In this document: positions 44,033 through 55,367 of the stretch, piece by piece
Layout of the letters: the number at the start of each line of letters is the position of its first letter
How positions within the stretch are numbered: the stretch's first letter is position 1
NCBI GenBank assembly: GCA_015680685.1
Contig: MNCI01020108.1
Span: 507,995-571,994, forward strand
Source of the DNA: Gnetum montanum
Taxonomy: Eukaryota > Streptophyta > Gnetopsida > Gnetales > Gnetaceae
Length of the DNA: 64,000 bases
Reading direction: 5' to 3'
Notes under the pieces: generated by a model
What the model saw: the letters and a program-made list of their open reading frames with translations, nothing else
What the model was told of the DNA's origin: nothing
Database searches by the model: none
Program-made: the position numbers and the translations under genes

Positions 44033-44866
44033 TGATAAGTTATGTTTTTTGGCTAATATATCAGGTATCTGATATTGGGGATCTAATATCTTAGCCCCGA
44101 TGTCATATCTTGTGGTATGACATCAAATATCCAATATTGTAGGATGTGTTCTTACTTATAAATACAACACTTGGGTGCAAGATTTGTGAATTCTTTTGTC
44201 AATAGAGTAGTAGAAATCTTGCAGTTTTATTCTAGAGTCTTAGAGAATAGTTAATGAGAGCCCAAAGTGTGGATTTGAGTCAGTTGTATAGTGTCTTATT
44301 TGAGTCGCAATGTACGTGGACACATTCCATGAATGACAATAAGATTGAGATTGATTCTTATTCATTTCAACACTTTAACTTAGATTAAATTTATTTTTAA
44401 TGTAATTTATATTTCATGTACTTAGTTAATATTTACATTTCCATGCATGTTAATGAATTGGTGGAATGAGCGTGACCAATTTTGAGTGTAAACACATATT
44501 TGTTTGGTAATCTCAGTAGTGGATATGTGGGTTCAGGATGTGTATGGCAAGATGGGAATGAACACTCATTGCCCATAGGCTAGTTTAGACTTTATCTTCC
44601 TATTGTTAATTAGATTAGATAACTAATTTCTTTGTTATCGTTAGGAGTAGCATAAGGCCAAAACAACATCAACAATCATATTCCTGACTTTGGACTAAAC
44701 CATATGTGAAAAATCTACCACTAGTCCAAGTGGGAAGACAGTGAACTGTGATCAAGGCATAACAATCTAGATGCCACCACTAGTCCCATCCATGGAATTC
44801 GACTAGATTATGTGTGAACACTTGTGATTTGTATGATTGGGTGTAGGGGGTACCCATCGCTTTTCA
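44033..44866 (+). repeat. 5' LTR of element E
   Basis: It starts TGATAAG and ends TTTTCA before the primer site. Palindrome region 44062-44140, with tgatattgggg facing gccccgatgtca. TATAAATA is at 44157-44164, followed by caacacttggg. Confidence 0.88.
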
Positions 44867-44867
44867 T

Positions 44868-44886
44868 TAGCGTCGTTACCAAGGAT
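44868..44886 (+). promoter_or_regulatory. Primer-binding site, tRNA-Asp type, element E
   Basis: TAGCGTCGTTACCAAGGAT retains more of the original CpGs (TGGCGCCGTTGCCGGGGAT) than the sites of A, B and G. It supports the tRNA-Asp assignment for the whole family. Confidence 0.75.
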
Positions 44887-44991
44887 GGTGCTAACTATCT
44901 AGATTAGTTATATTATAAACAATCATTATAAAAGTGTTAACGATTTATATTTTAGAAAATACTAATATTTTAAGTCACACACGTTAAAACC

Positions 44992-47160
44992 ATGTCTTCT
45001 TCACATAGAACCAATAATGCATCATATGATGAAAACTCTCTTAGAAGAAATGATAGGATCTATACTAAAGAGAATTGGAGTGAACACCCTCAAGTAGAGA
45101 TTTCATATGCTCATTTTTATGCTTACTACATGCAAGGACTACATTCAATCGGTACAGACAATTCTAGAGAAGATGGAAAAAGTCCTAGAACAAGGAGGGC
45201 CTCTAGGCCTAGGACCTCGTCTAAACCTAGAAAAGATAAATCAAGGGACCATGGGGGAAGATATAGAAGCCATGGAAATTCTCGCAGTTCCTTATCTTCC
45301 TCTTCCTCTTTAATGTCTAGCTCTAACGAAGATGAACATAGGTATAGAGATAGAGCTCCACTATGGAATCAAGATAAAGATAGAAATCGAACCTAAGGGA
45401 AAAATCAAAGACATCAAAATGAGCATAGACAAGATCATCACAATTAGATGAATAGAAATATAGATTATCACCATGATGTGTTTGATACTGATGAACCCTT
45501 GTTGGCTACTAGGGGTCTAATATAGATTAGGGAGGCAATTCAAATACCTCAAAGGCATCAAAGGGATAGCCACATCAAATGACTTGATATGAGAAAAGTT
45601 TCTAAATTTAGGAGAGGCTACAATTCTAATCCACAACATCATTTACAAGTCTTCCATGATGCTTGCACCTTGAAAAACATAGAATGTAAGTGGCAAAAGC
45701 TCAAGCTCTTTCCTAGAACACTATTTGTCAAAGATCATAGTTGGTATAGATCGTTGGAACCTAATTCCATTCACTAATGGTCCACAATGCTGGAAATTTT
45801 GAACGAAAAATACCAAACCAATGTGAGTGTCCAACCTAAGAAATCAAATCTAAGGATGAAAGCAAGAACAACATGAATCCTTGGATGTGACCTTAGATAG
45901 ATACTATTCTCTACTACATAAATGTCCAGGCCATGATTTCTCTTAAAAAGAGCAAATTTTCCACATCATAGATGGGTTTCATAACCAAATAAGGAAAAAC
46001 CTTGGGATTTATGCCCAAGGCCAGTTATTTGAACTAAAAGCCCATTATATACAAAGGCTAATCAAGCAAGTGGCAAAAGAAGAAGGAGAGCTATGTAAAC
46101 AAGCGAATGTAGAGGAATATAACTAGGATCCAACTCTTCAAAATAAGGGAGTCCATATCTATGATGAGGAAAAAGAGGCAGCTCTCAATGAGGTGATTTC
46201 ACAACAAACCTTGCCAATACAAAGGTCTATGGATGACCTTGAAGCAAGGCTAGATAAGATGTGGGAATTGATGAAGGACAAAGTTACAAATTACTTAAAA
46301 ATTGTAGAGGAGATAGTAATGCAAAATGAATTGAGTGATCAAAATAAGAAGAGGAAAAAGAACCAAGAAACGTCTAGGAACACTTCTCAGCAAAAAGGAG
46401 AAATAGCTATGGAAGAAGAGACTATAGACTCAATAATAGAAGAGGATGATGGATGTGACATTTTCCTATATTGCCATCCAAAGGGCTATTACCTAGTCAT
46501 GTTACATCTACTTGAGTATTAGGTTTTTACTTTGAATCCCAAGTTTGTACAAAAGAAAATGTCAAGGAAATTACCTTTTTCACAAGGTAATTATAGACAG
46601 TTCTACAATCAATCATACTATCCTAGTGGGACTTCTTACTAGCCTTAATACTACTATCAACCGCAGTTCCAAAACCCACAATCGTGGATGAGGTTATCAT
46701 CAAACCAACATTACCCTTACTGCCAGTTGGACCCATATGGATATTATGTTCAACAACCTATTTCCTCAACTAGTTCTACTTCCTCTACCTCAAATCACTA
46801 CTACCACTCTCCCGAATATCATCAACCTGCAACATCTTCTATAACATTGCCACCTCACACCTCTCATCCTCCATCATATCCTCAATATTCTCATACTTCC
46901 CTCCATCACATGTCATTGCCAACAACACAGGAAGGCTTGAAACCACAACATCAATAGAAAAATGCTGCTTATGTTGTGAACATACACAAAAGTGATAATT
47001 CTAGTAGATCTTCATCACAACCTCAAAAATGTCCTTTCTTTAGGATGGTTCTCACACATGAGCGTAAAACTCATAGACCTACTAGCACATTGAAACCCAC
47101 ACAAGACCAATCTGGTGCAACATCCTTCCTCTCAAAAATGACATCTCCTGATCATATGTA
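44992..47160 (+). pseudogene. gag of element E
   Basis: From ATG 44992, frame 1 holds the N-terminal part, a Ser run (SSLSSSSSLMSSS) with an Arg/Asp-rich segment, and the gag core (GYNSNPQHHLQVFHDACTLK, then DHSWYRSLEP) to about 45830. A single frameshift moves reading to frame 2, which continues through a helical region, the Cys motif CDIFLYCHPKGYY (46456) and a Tyr/Pro/Ser/Gln-rich tail (46680-46960). Some stops interrupt. A second frame at 45107-45313 is only a shadow. Compared with A, the N-terminal block is shortened. Confidence 0.85.
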
Positions 47161-47770
47161 AAATTCAACAACCATCACCACTCCAACACAAGATGTAAAC
47201 AATAAACCTATCATTGTGGAGGGACAAAAATCTCCATGCATCACTAATAATGATAAAGGATGTATTTGTGAGCTGGAAGTTCAAAATATTAACACAACCC
47301 CTATACTAACCCATCATAAAGTTCACAAATAAGTGTGTGAGAAAAAACCAGTGTACAGAATAGTCACTAAATTAAAGGACAACCAATGGCTTGAAAATGA
47401 AAGTATAAAACTATTTCAAAGATGCATGGAATCCTCTAATTCACTTATTAGTTATAGACTTAAGAAAATGGACCAAATGGAGGACTTAGACACAAACATT
47501 TTACACTCTGATTATACACCAAAAAATGATATTAAACATGGAGACTCGAGAATTAAAATAGAAAATCAAGAATAAGAAGTAAACACATATGGACCCCCTA
47601 AAATAGAGATACCTTCAAGTCTAGATGAAGATACGTCTTTGAGTGATCCAAACAACACTATCACCAATGTTAGATATGCTACCACATGATTAATTAAATT
47701 AGTAATAGTGATAAATGGGAAACTAGCAGTGTATAACTAGGGGATTATGCAATCCATCTCCCAAATGTAT
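47161..47770 (+). pseudogene. Protease-RT linker remnant of element E
   Basis: Still in frame 2, the reading SPCITNNDKGCICE matches the region after the protease in G (VPCIVYNDTRCNC), and VYRIVTKLKDNQWL matches the G linker. An open block of 80 codons lies at 47333-47575. The protease active site expected before this is deleted. After about 47700 the sequence passes straight to the post-pol region. Confidence 0.7.
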
Positions 47771-49903
47771 AACCATAAGATTAGTAATGGGGGAGATGCT
47801 CCATTGCTGTTCAAGAACTAATAAGTACTTTTCAATTTTTTTTTTACAAGTTTTTATCATTTTTCCATTTCTTTCATCATTTTCTAATTCTTAATATGTT
47901 TTCCATTTCTTGTTATTTTTCTTTTTTCTTTATAATTTTCTCTTTCTTGAGTTACTTTCTTTATGTTATATGCATATCTTTTATGTTCTTGTTGATAATG
48001 CTGCAAAGTCATGATGAAGAAGTCAACACTATGTGTTGGGTTTTTGTGCTATGCTATCAAGATGATTGGATAAGTAATTGTATGAAGCAGTGAGACCACC
48101 TCATCCATCCCTCTAATTCTCTAAATAAAAAGGTCTTTTTTCATGAAAGAAATTTGGTTCTTCTTTCATGAAACTAAAATTCATCAATGATCATTGTACC
48201 TTGAAGAAAGAGGAAAAGACCAAGTGGGAATAGAAAGGGTGTGACATCAGGGGAATTTGTTGGGTTCTCTTCTTGCATTCCTTCATGTGGTTTATCACTC
48301 CTCATGGAACATATCATCACTTCCCCATTGACCAATAAAAAGGAAGCTATGTCTTTACATGGTGTGGTTCTCATCCAAAATCATAAAAATATAAAATCCA
48401 AAAAAAGTCAAGAAAACACAAACAATGGGAATTCAAAGTACATCCCTTAGACATAATAATGGGCTACAAGCACTATTTATGGGGCTGGAAATACATGTTA
48501 CCCATGCCTGAAGGCTCTCCTCCAAATAAGGTGCTTCCTTTCTTCTTCTCTTTCTTCTCTTTTTGGAGCGATTCTTACTCTTTATGGTGGTTGTGGATTC
48601 ATGATGGTCAGTAGGAAGGAACACATCAATGCGAGGTCACAATTAATGATATGGACTTGGTCTGAAACTTGGACGGATAGGTATGCTGGTCATTTTAATC
48701 ATACTTGACATAAGAACCTATTGCAGACATGGTAAAGCACCTTACATCTTGATCTCTATAATCCTTTCTCATCCCATTCATTCACCTTAGTGCTGCATAC
48801 GATTATGAGCCTTTTGGTTTTCTGTAGTATATTACAACATCCCAACCATAACATTTGTTTGTTATTTGGAACAAATATATGATCTACATTTAACTTCTAG
48901 GGTGCCCACAGACATCTATGGAAGTGGTTATGTAAGGGCATTATGGCAAGAGCTTGCTTTGGGAAGGATCCACTTGCATAAATTTTGTTGATCATGGCTT
49001 TGAACTAACCTTTACATCTTTTAGAACATCAATGATAGTTTCTCATAATTTATGCATGATTTTGGAACTACTTCTCATTCATTTCATTAATTTTTCCTAC
49101 ATTTTTATTTCGATATCCATTAATATTTCTTAACCATCTTTTGAATTAGACCTTCAATTTTCATTTTTTGAAAACTTGTGCACTTTCGAAGTTACGCTTA
49201 TTATTCATGGGGGCTAGGGATGCTCATTTTGAAATTTTTTAAATTTTTCCTAACATCCTATTTTCGAACTTCATGGTAACTAATAGTAATCAATAAAAAT
49301 AAGATGAACAACTTGAAGATTTTAGTTATCACATAGCCTTGTACATAGTATGTTATGATCACCTTGTGCTTAAACACAAACTAAGGGATCCAAAAAGGGT
49401 TAATTATTAAGGAAACTTTACCAAAACTAATTTTGATTCTTTGGTGATTGCAGGTGATGATAAAAGGAAAGTCTAAGGAAGATGGTCTTTTGCTAGGCAT
49501 GAAAATGATGCCAAGGGAGGGGTAACGAAGGATATACCCATGGAAAAAATAGTAACACATATGATTACTTAATCCATGGGATGGTGAGAAGAAATTTTAG
49601 TCCATCCTTTAAGAACATTGTGCATAACTGGAGAAGCATCAACATAACAATCAAGATTGGAAGTCTACCATTACTAACAACAACAAGAAGAATCATCTTT
49701 AGTGGATTTTTGAAGACCTTTGCAAATATTTTAATCTTCAATGTCTATCTAGTCTTTTTCTCACTTTGTCTACATCCACTTGAACAAACTTTTGTAATGC
49801 AACACTTAGAGTCAATTAGTAGTTAATTACTTAATAATCCCATACATTCCCAATATTTTGTAAAGAGCTTGTTCCTCCTTTTCTTCACTCAAGTACAAAT
49901 TTT
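47771..49903 (+). other. Conserved non-coding region before the 3' LTR, element E
   Basis: It begins with the purine motif gggggagatg at 47789-47798, which in G follows the end of integrase (62461-62470). A T-rich block follows (47825-47980). Further blocks are shared with A and G: aataaaaaggaagctatgtc to tggtgtggttctcatc (48336-48375), acatgttacccatgcctgaa (48494) and ctttgggaaggatccacttg (48957). The internal purine motif is at 49202-49219. No ORF is conserved. Confidence 0.6.
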
Positions 49904-49921
49904 CATTTAGTCATGAGGGCA
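49904..49921 (+). promoter_or_regulatory. Polypurine tract of element E
   Basis: CATTTAGTCATGAGGGCA abuts the 3' LTR start TGATAAATC. It is the counterpart of the tract of A. Confidence 0.8.
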
Positions 49922-50803
49922 TGATAAATCATGTTTTTCTACTAAGATATTGCATATCCGATATTGGGGATTTACTATCATAGCCCCAATATCATACCCT
50001 GTGCTACGACATCAGATATTTGATATTGTGGGATGCATGTCTACTTATAAATACAACACTTGGATGCATGATTCATCATTTCTTTTGTTAATAGAGTAGT
50101 TGAACTCTTGCAATTTTATTTTGTAGTCTTAGAGAATAGTCAGTGAGTGCCTGCAACATGGACTTGAGTCAGTTGTACAATGTCTTATTCAAGTGGTAGT
50201 GTACTTGGACACATTTCATGAATGGTAATAAGATTGAGATTGATTCCTATTCATTGTAGTAGTTTGACTTAAATTAAATTTACTTTTAATGCAATTTATA
50301 ATTTACGTACTTAGTGCATATTTACATTTCCATTCACGTTACTAAATTGGTAGAATGAGCACAACCAATTTCAAGCATACACCTGTATTCACTTGGTAAT
50401 CCCAACAACGTTATTGCATGGTTCACCTAGTAGCATAGCATTGTCTAATCCCAATAGTGGATATGTGGGTTCAAGACATGTACAACAAGCTAGGAATGAA
50501 CACTCATCACCTGTAGTCTAGTTTAGACTTTATCTTCTCATTGTTAATTAGATTTTTAACTAATTTCTCTATTATCGTTAGGATTAGCATAAGGAAAAAA
50601 CAACATCAACAATCATATGCCTCACTTTGGACTAAACCATACATGACAAAGCTACCACTAGTCCAAGTGGGAAGATAGTGAACTACGATCAAGGAATAAT
50701 GATCTAGATGCCACAACTAGTCCCATCTATAGAATTCAACCAGATCATACATGAACAATTGTGATTCATATGGTTGGGTGTAGATGGTACTCACTGCTCA
50801 TCA
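49922..50803 (+). repeat. 3' LTR of element E
   Basis: Homologous to 44033-44866. It holds a perfect 10-bp inverted repeat, gatattgggg (49960-49969) and ccccaatatc (49984-49993), upstream of TATAAATA at 50046-50053. It ends CTCATCA followed by the duplication atggc. Confidence 0.9.
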
Positions 50804-50808
50804 ATGGC

Positions 50809-52960
50809 TCTCCTAGTTTTTCATTTTTTCATCATCATCATCATCTAGCTCTAATTAGGATGAGCATAGATAAGGAGGAAGAAAAATAGATAGAGGATCA
50901 GATAGATTACCTAGCGGAGATGACAAAGGAAACAAGAATAGTCTTATAGAAATATGAATGAAGGTAGAGATGGTGATCAAAATAGACACAAAAATAAAGA
51001 TCATGAGCATAGACATGGTAGAGAGCACAAAAGAGGTCATGGTCATGATAGAAACTATGATGAATAAGAGGATTGTAATGAACCCTTTTTGGCTACATGA
51101 AGCATCATAAAAATTAAGAAGGCTATTTGCATTTTCATTGAGCATCAAAGGAAGAGTTGCATCAAGAAACTAGATATAAATAATGTTCTAAAGTTTAAAG
51201 AATCTATAATGTAGATCTATAGCATCATTTTTAAGCCTTCCATGATACTTACACCTTGCAAAATACTAAAATGGTTAATAAAAACTAAAGTTATTTTTAT
51301 GAAAACTTAGTAAAGAGGCTAAAAGATGGTATTAATCCTTAGAACTAGACTACATCTATAAATGAAGTACAATGTTGGAGCTGTTTAATGAAAAATATCA
51401 AACATACTTAAGGATGTCTAATTTAAGAAAGAAAATCCAAAGATGGAGGTAAGAAAATTATAAATCCCTTGATGTAGAATATCATCAAGAGAATTATGAA
51501 TCTCTTGATGTAAGTCTGGGTAGATTTTATTCACTTTTACATAGGTGCCTAGGCCATGGTTTCTCTACAGGAATAATTAAGGTATATCATAGATGGATTG
51601 TAGCATAAACCCCTAAACTCTTGGGGTCTATGCTCAAACAAGACTTTTAGAAATGATAGAACATTAGATTCAATGACTCGTTCATCATGTAGCCAAGGAG
51701 GAAGAAAAATTTAAAAAGATGAAAAGTGCACAGGTGTATAATAGGAATCCACCCCTTCATAATAAGGAGGTTTATCTTTATCAAAAATATATTATTGAAA
51801 GTAAAGCTAAGATTAATAAAATATGAAACTCCATGAATGAAAAATTTTAGTTAACACTAAAGATCATGGAGGAGAAAGTAGAGTAAGCTAGATCCAAGTA
51901 CAAAAAGAAAAAAAAGAAAGCTACAAATATGAATTTCTACTAGAACAAAGAAAAAACAGCTACAAAAGAATATAGACTTTGATATAGAAGATGACTGATG
52001 TAATATATAAAAGTATAAACATTCAAAGTATTTCTTTCTAGTCATGCTACATCTTCAAGAGTCTAGGGTATATGCTCTAAATACTATGTTCATTAAAAAG
52101 AAAATATCTAGGAGGTTGTCTTATTCTCAATGCAATTATAGATAGCCCTACCATTAATAGCACTACTATCCAAGTAGGGCTCTACCACAATCTCAAGAGC
52201 AATAGTAGTAATAATGGAAAAATCCATATTCATAAGGGATGTCATCCCTAGGTAACAATATCTTTATAGGTAACCAGTTCTATATGGAGACTATGTCCAA
52301 TAAAATGTATCTCTTAGATGCTTTGTTATTCATTCTCGTACTCATTACTATTGTCCTCTAAAGTATCATAAACCAATGATTGTATGAACTAAATTACCAT
52401 CTTATGCTCCTCATCCTTACCATCCCCATTATAGCATGTTGAACATCCTTGCCATATATTCAACTACTTGTGCAAGGTGAATTTCCACCATAGCCACAAT
52501 AAAAGCATGCCACATAAGCTATTAATGTGTAGACGGATGATAGTATTAGTAGCTTTGAGAACAAGCCTTAGAAGCATCTTTTCTTTAGGATAGTTCCCAC
52601 AATGGTTGAAGAAGCTAATGGACCTATTAGTCCATATGAATTAATAAAATCATCAATGGCTATGGAACTTACTCCAATTTTTAACATTTTCTAACATTTC
52701 AAATGAGCTAGTGTTACCTTCAAATCAAAAATTAGGCATCAAGACTATCATATTGACTCATGTAGTGTTAGGTTGGATTAAAGCAAAAATGCTTCCCAAA
52801 AACAAAATAGATCTTGGAAGCCTTCTAATCTATTTTTAAAATATTAGAGATCCACTTTGCAAAGCTCTCTTGAATTTAAGTTTGAGGATGAATTTAATCT
52901 CATAGGAAATGTACAAAGCTTGAAACCTACCATCATTGAAAATATGCAACATTAGATTAA
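50809..52960 (+). pseudogene. gag of element F, continued after element E
   Basis: It resumes in the Ser-coding run (tcatcatcatcatctagctc), then an Arg/His-rich segment, the gag core in fragments (QHHF-like at 51220; LFNEKYQTYL near 51390), the Cys-motif region (51990-52045, where His/Cys are partly lost, but HLQESRVYALNT is intact) and the Tyr/Pro-rich tail to about 52520. Many stops and shifts. Confidence 0.7.
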
Positions 52961-53440
52961 TCACTCTCTTATTAGAATAGGTGAATGAAATTATGACCAT
53001 CATTAGTAGGTGGTCACAACTAGCAATTTTCCTAATGATTCATGTAGAAAATTATAAATGGGTATTTTCCATTATCATGAGAATAACATGGCTTAGCATG
53101 ATTGATGCTAAGTTAGAAGTCATAGATATCTCCTTGAGGATTTCTAAGGAAAATAAACATGGAACAATTAAGAAGCATAGAGTTCCATGCATTATGTACA
53201 ATGATACAGGATGTAATTACATGTAGAAATTTTGGACGATTAAATAGAGAGATATCTTAGAACGAATGTCATATGTAGAAAAAGTGTATGTAAAGAAATG
53301 CTTATATGTAGTAGCCAGAAAATAAGAAGGTACCTAGTGGCTAGGTATAAATGAAAACTATATGTATTCAATTTACATGGAGCCATAAGAAATACTCACA
53401 AATATCTACATTAATAAAATGGATGAGTTGAAGTAAATCA
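52961..53440 (+). pseudogene. Protease C-terminal part and linker of element F
   Basis: The open block 52981-53226 reads HVENYKWVFSIIMRITWLSM, then ISLRISKENKHGTIKKHRVP, homologous to 59211-59423 in G. The linker follows with frame changes. Homology to the family ends near 53440, before any RT. Confidence 0.7.
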
Positions 53441-53459
53441 AATAGTGATTTTCCTTTTA

Positions 53460-54200
53460 ATTCAAAAGTTACATATGAGATTATTACCAAGATTGAGTTT
53501 ATTCCTAATAAATTTAATAAGGTTTGGAAATGTCAATTTTCATCACACTTTTGGATGAGGAAAATGGAAGATATTTAGCGAGTTCTTACTTTTAAAAAAA
53601 TTGTATTTTTTATTGGTATCTTATGCATCAAGGTCCTTCCATCAACACTCGTATTCAACATATGGTAATTATTTCTCCTTAATATCCTCTTTGTGGAAGT
53701 GAAGATTCATGTTCTTGTATATTTTTTGAGTATTTTGTTGCATAGAATGCTTCAAAATGGATATCCATAATTCATAATAGCTTTGAACTAAGCATTAGTA
53801 ATATCATTCTTGGTGATCAACTTGCTTTGTCTACTTTTTATTTTCTTTATTTTTTTTCATTTAAAAGTACATTTAGCCACTTGTTCTCTATTCTATTTAG
53901 GAGCTTTAGTGTGCCTTTAGGTTTCAACAACAAAAGCATAACTATGACATTTCTGTAGGAGTTAAATATTAGATTCTCAAAGTTATAAATTTTTAGTTAC
54001 ATATTTAAGCAAAAAAGCATGTAGTAAAATTTGAACAATTAATTGTTTCTTATAGCATTCATTTATTCTTACTTTGGAAACTCAAGGATGTAAAGCTTTT
54101 ATCTTCTATTATTATTTGTTTTTTCTTTTAATTAAATCTTTCTTTTATCATTAAAGAGAGTTTTTTTCTTCTTTTAATAAGAATTCCTTTAGTAAGAAGT
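53460..54200 (+). mobile_element. LINE-type reverse transcriptase C-terminal fragment
   Basis: The plus strand reads LMHQGPSINTRIQHMVIIS, then YPLCGSEDSCSCIFFEYFVA and NASKWISIIHNS. This matches the zinc-ribbon region found at the C-terminus of plant LINE reverse transcriptases (H-x-G-P-I-x-T-R ... C-P-L-C-G-x-x-E-x-x-x-H-x-F-x-x-C). The final His position reads differently. It shows stops and one frame change. No LINE RT core is present upstream, as expected for a truncated or interrupted copy. Confidence 0.6.
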
Positions 54201-55367
54201 AAAAACTCATAAGGGTGCTTGTAAACAAGGGCTAAGCTTGATCCTTTTCCTATCTTATAGGGGAGGGTTTTCAAGATTGGTTGTAAGGATGAAAACCTAA
54301 AAAGGTATTTCCAAAATCATTAGGCTATTTCTTTATCCTCTCTCTTGGTTGATCTATTATACTCTATTTTAAAAAAAATATATTATTATTCATTTTGTTA
54401 GGTTCCAACACCCCTTCTCAATTTTAGAATTAAGTTATATGTATTTTCTTTTAGGTTTTAGTTGTCTATTAATAATCATGCTCTTGTAAGCATAAATTGA
54501 AAAATCATATTAAATCAACAAATTGTTTACAAGTTCTATAATTTGAATAAAATAAATTAGGGTAAAAATCGAATTAAAATTGGTAATATTAGCAAAAAAC
54601 AAATTTATATCTCCTCATCTTAGCTACAACATTTTCCATTTTTTCATAACTTAGAGGGTTAATTATAATGGAAAATCAAATATAGAGATTTTAGTTTTTA
54701 GCTTACATCACAATTAGCAATAAACAATATATTGAACTAAAAAATCAATAAAAATATATTACAATAGATATGATTAAATATTTGATCTAATTTTGAATCA
54801 TCTTCAATCTTTCTATGCAATTAATTACAGCTCTCACAATTAATTGGGTCTAGAGACTTTTCTTTCTACATAGATCCATACCTATGTAAGAAGACATGCT
54901 CTTCTTCCACAAGTCTAGCCAAGTTCCATCTTGAATGACTTCTCAGCACCCATTGTTTCTTTCCTTTGTTTTAAATTGATTTTGAAGGCTCACCAGGTAC
55001 ACTTTCAACCTTGGTGATGGACTTGGAAAACTGTATCCAAAATAGAGGACATGATCCAAAAGAGTCATGCCTTAGCAAGTAACTCACATGTGCTAGAATC
55101 CTAGGTTCTACTTCTAGCAACAAGGCCCATGGGGTCTTGCTAGTCCAACCATCAATGAACCAGATCACCACAACCATACCATTAACATATTTTCTTTTCT
55201 TTTCACACCTCAACAACTGTCTACGCTAGTGAGAAGGGAGTTGAGCATGATCCCCCTTTGAAACAAGGTATGGAGGTAGATCTCTTGAATCTAACCTAGT
55301 TGTTCACAAAAGCACCAACACTGTAATCCACATTTTCATCAGCCAACACAATATCCCAAATTCTCAA
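54201..55367. other. Unassigned AT-rich stretch
   Basis: No family is recognised. A minus-strand ORF of 81 codons (54971-55216) is somewhat less AT-rich than its surroundings. It could be a captured gene fragment, but nothing supports a function. Confidence 0.4.

Larger units (their letters stand above)
44033..50803 (+). mobile_element. Element E: complete gag-only Athila/Tat-like LTR retrotransposon
   Basis: LTRs 44033-44866 and 49922-50803, target duplication atggc at 44028-44032 and 50804-50808, tRNA-Asp primer site, and purine tract at 49904-49921. Between them lie gag (44992 to about 47160), a short remnant of the protease-RT linker, and a long non-coding region. The protease active site, RT, RNase H and integrase are absent, and no N gap explains this. 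The LTRs differ at roughly one base in six by eye, so E is older than A. Confidence 0.9.
42437..53440 (+). mobile_element. Element F: Athila/Tat-like retrotransposon, split by element E and truncated
   Basis: LTR (42437-43253), decayed primer site, and gag start (ATG 43393) to 44032. Element E interrupts with duplication atggc, and gag resumes at 50809 and continues to about 52900, then a protease flank and linker to about 53440. RT onwards and the 3' LTR are absent from the window. Gag before and after E joins in the right place, at the Ser-rich run, which confirms the nested order. Confidence 0.75.

Noticed and set aside
47896-48093. Plus-strand ORF with a hydrophobic Phe/Ser/Leu-rich start as an env-like membrane protein of E
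   Set aside because: It lies in a T-rich low-complexity block, which reads as Phe-rich in any frame, and it has no counterpart in A or G.
54971-55216. 81-codon minus-strand ORF as a gene
   Set aside because: No recognised domain, no neighbouring exons or promoter seen; kept only as a remark in the unassigned stretch.
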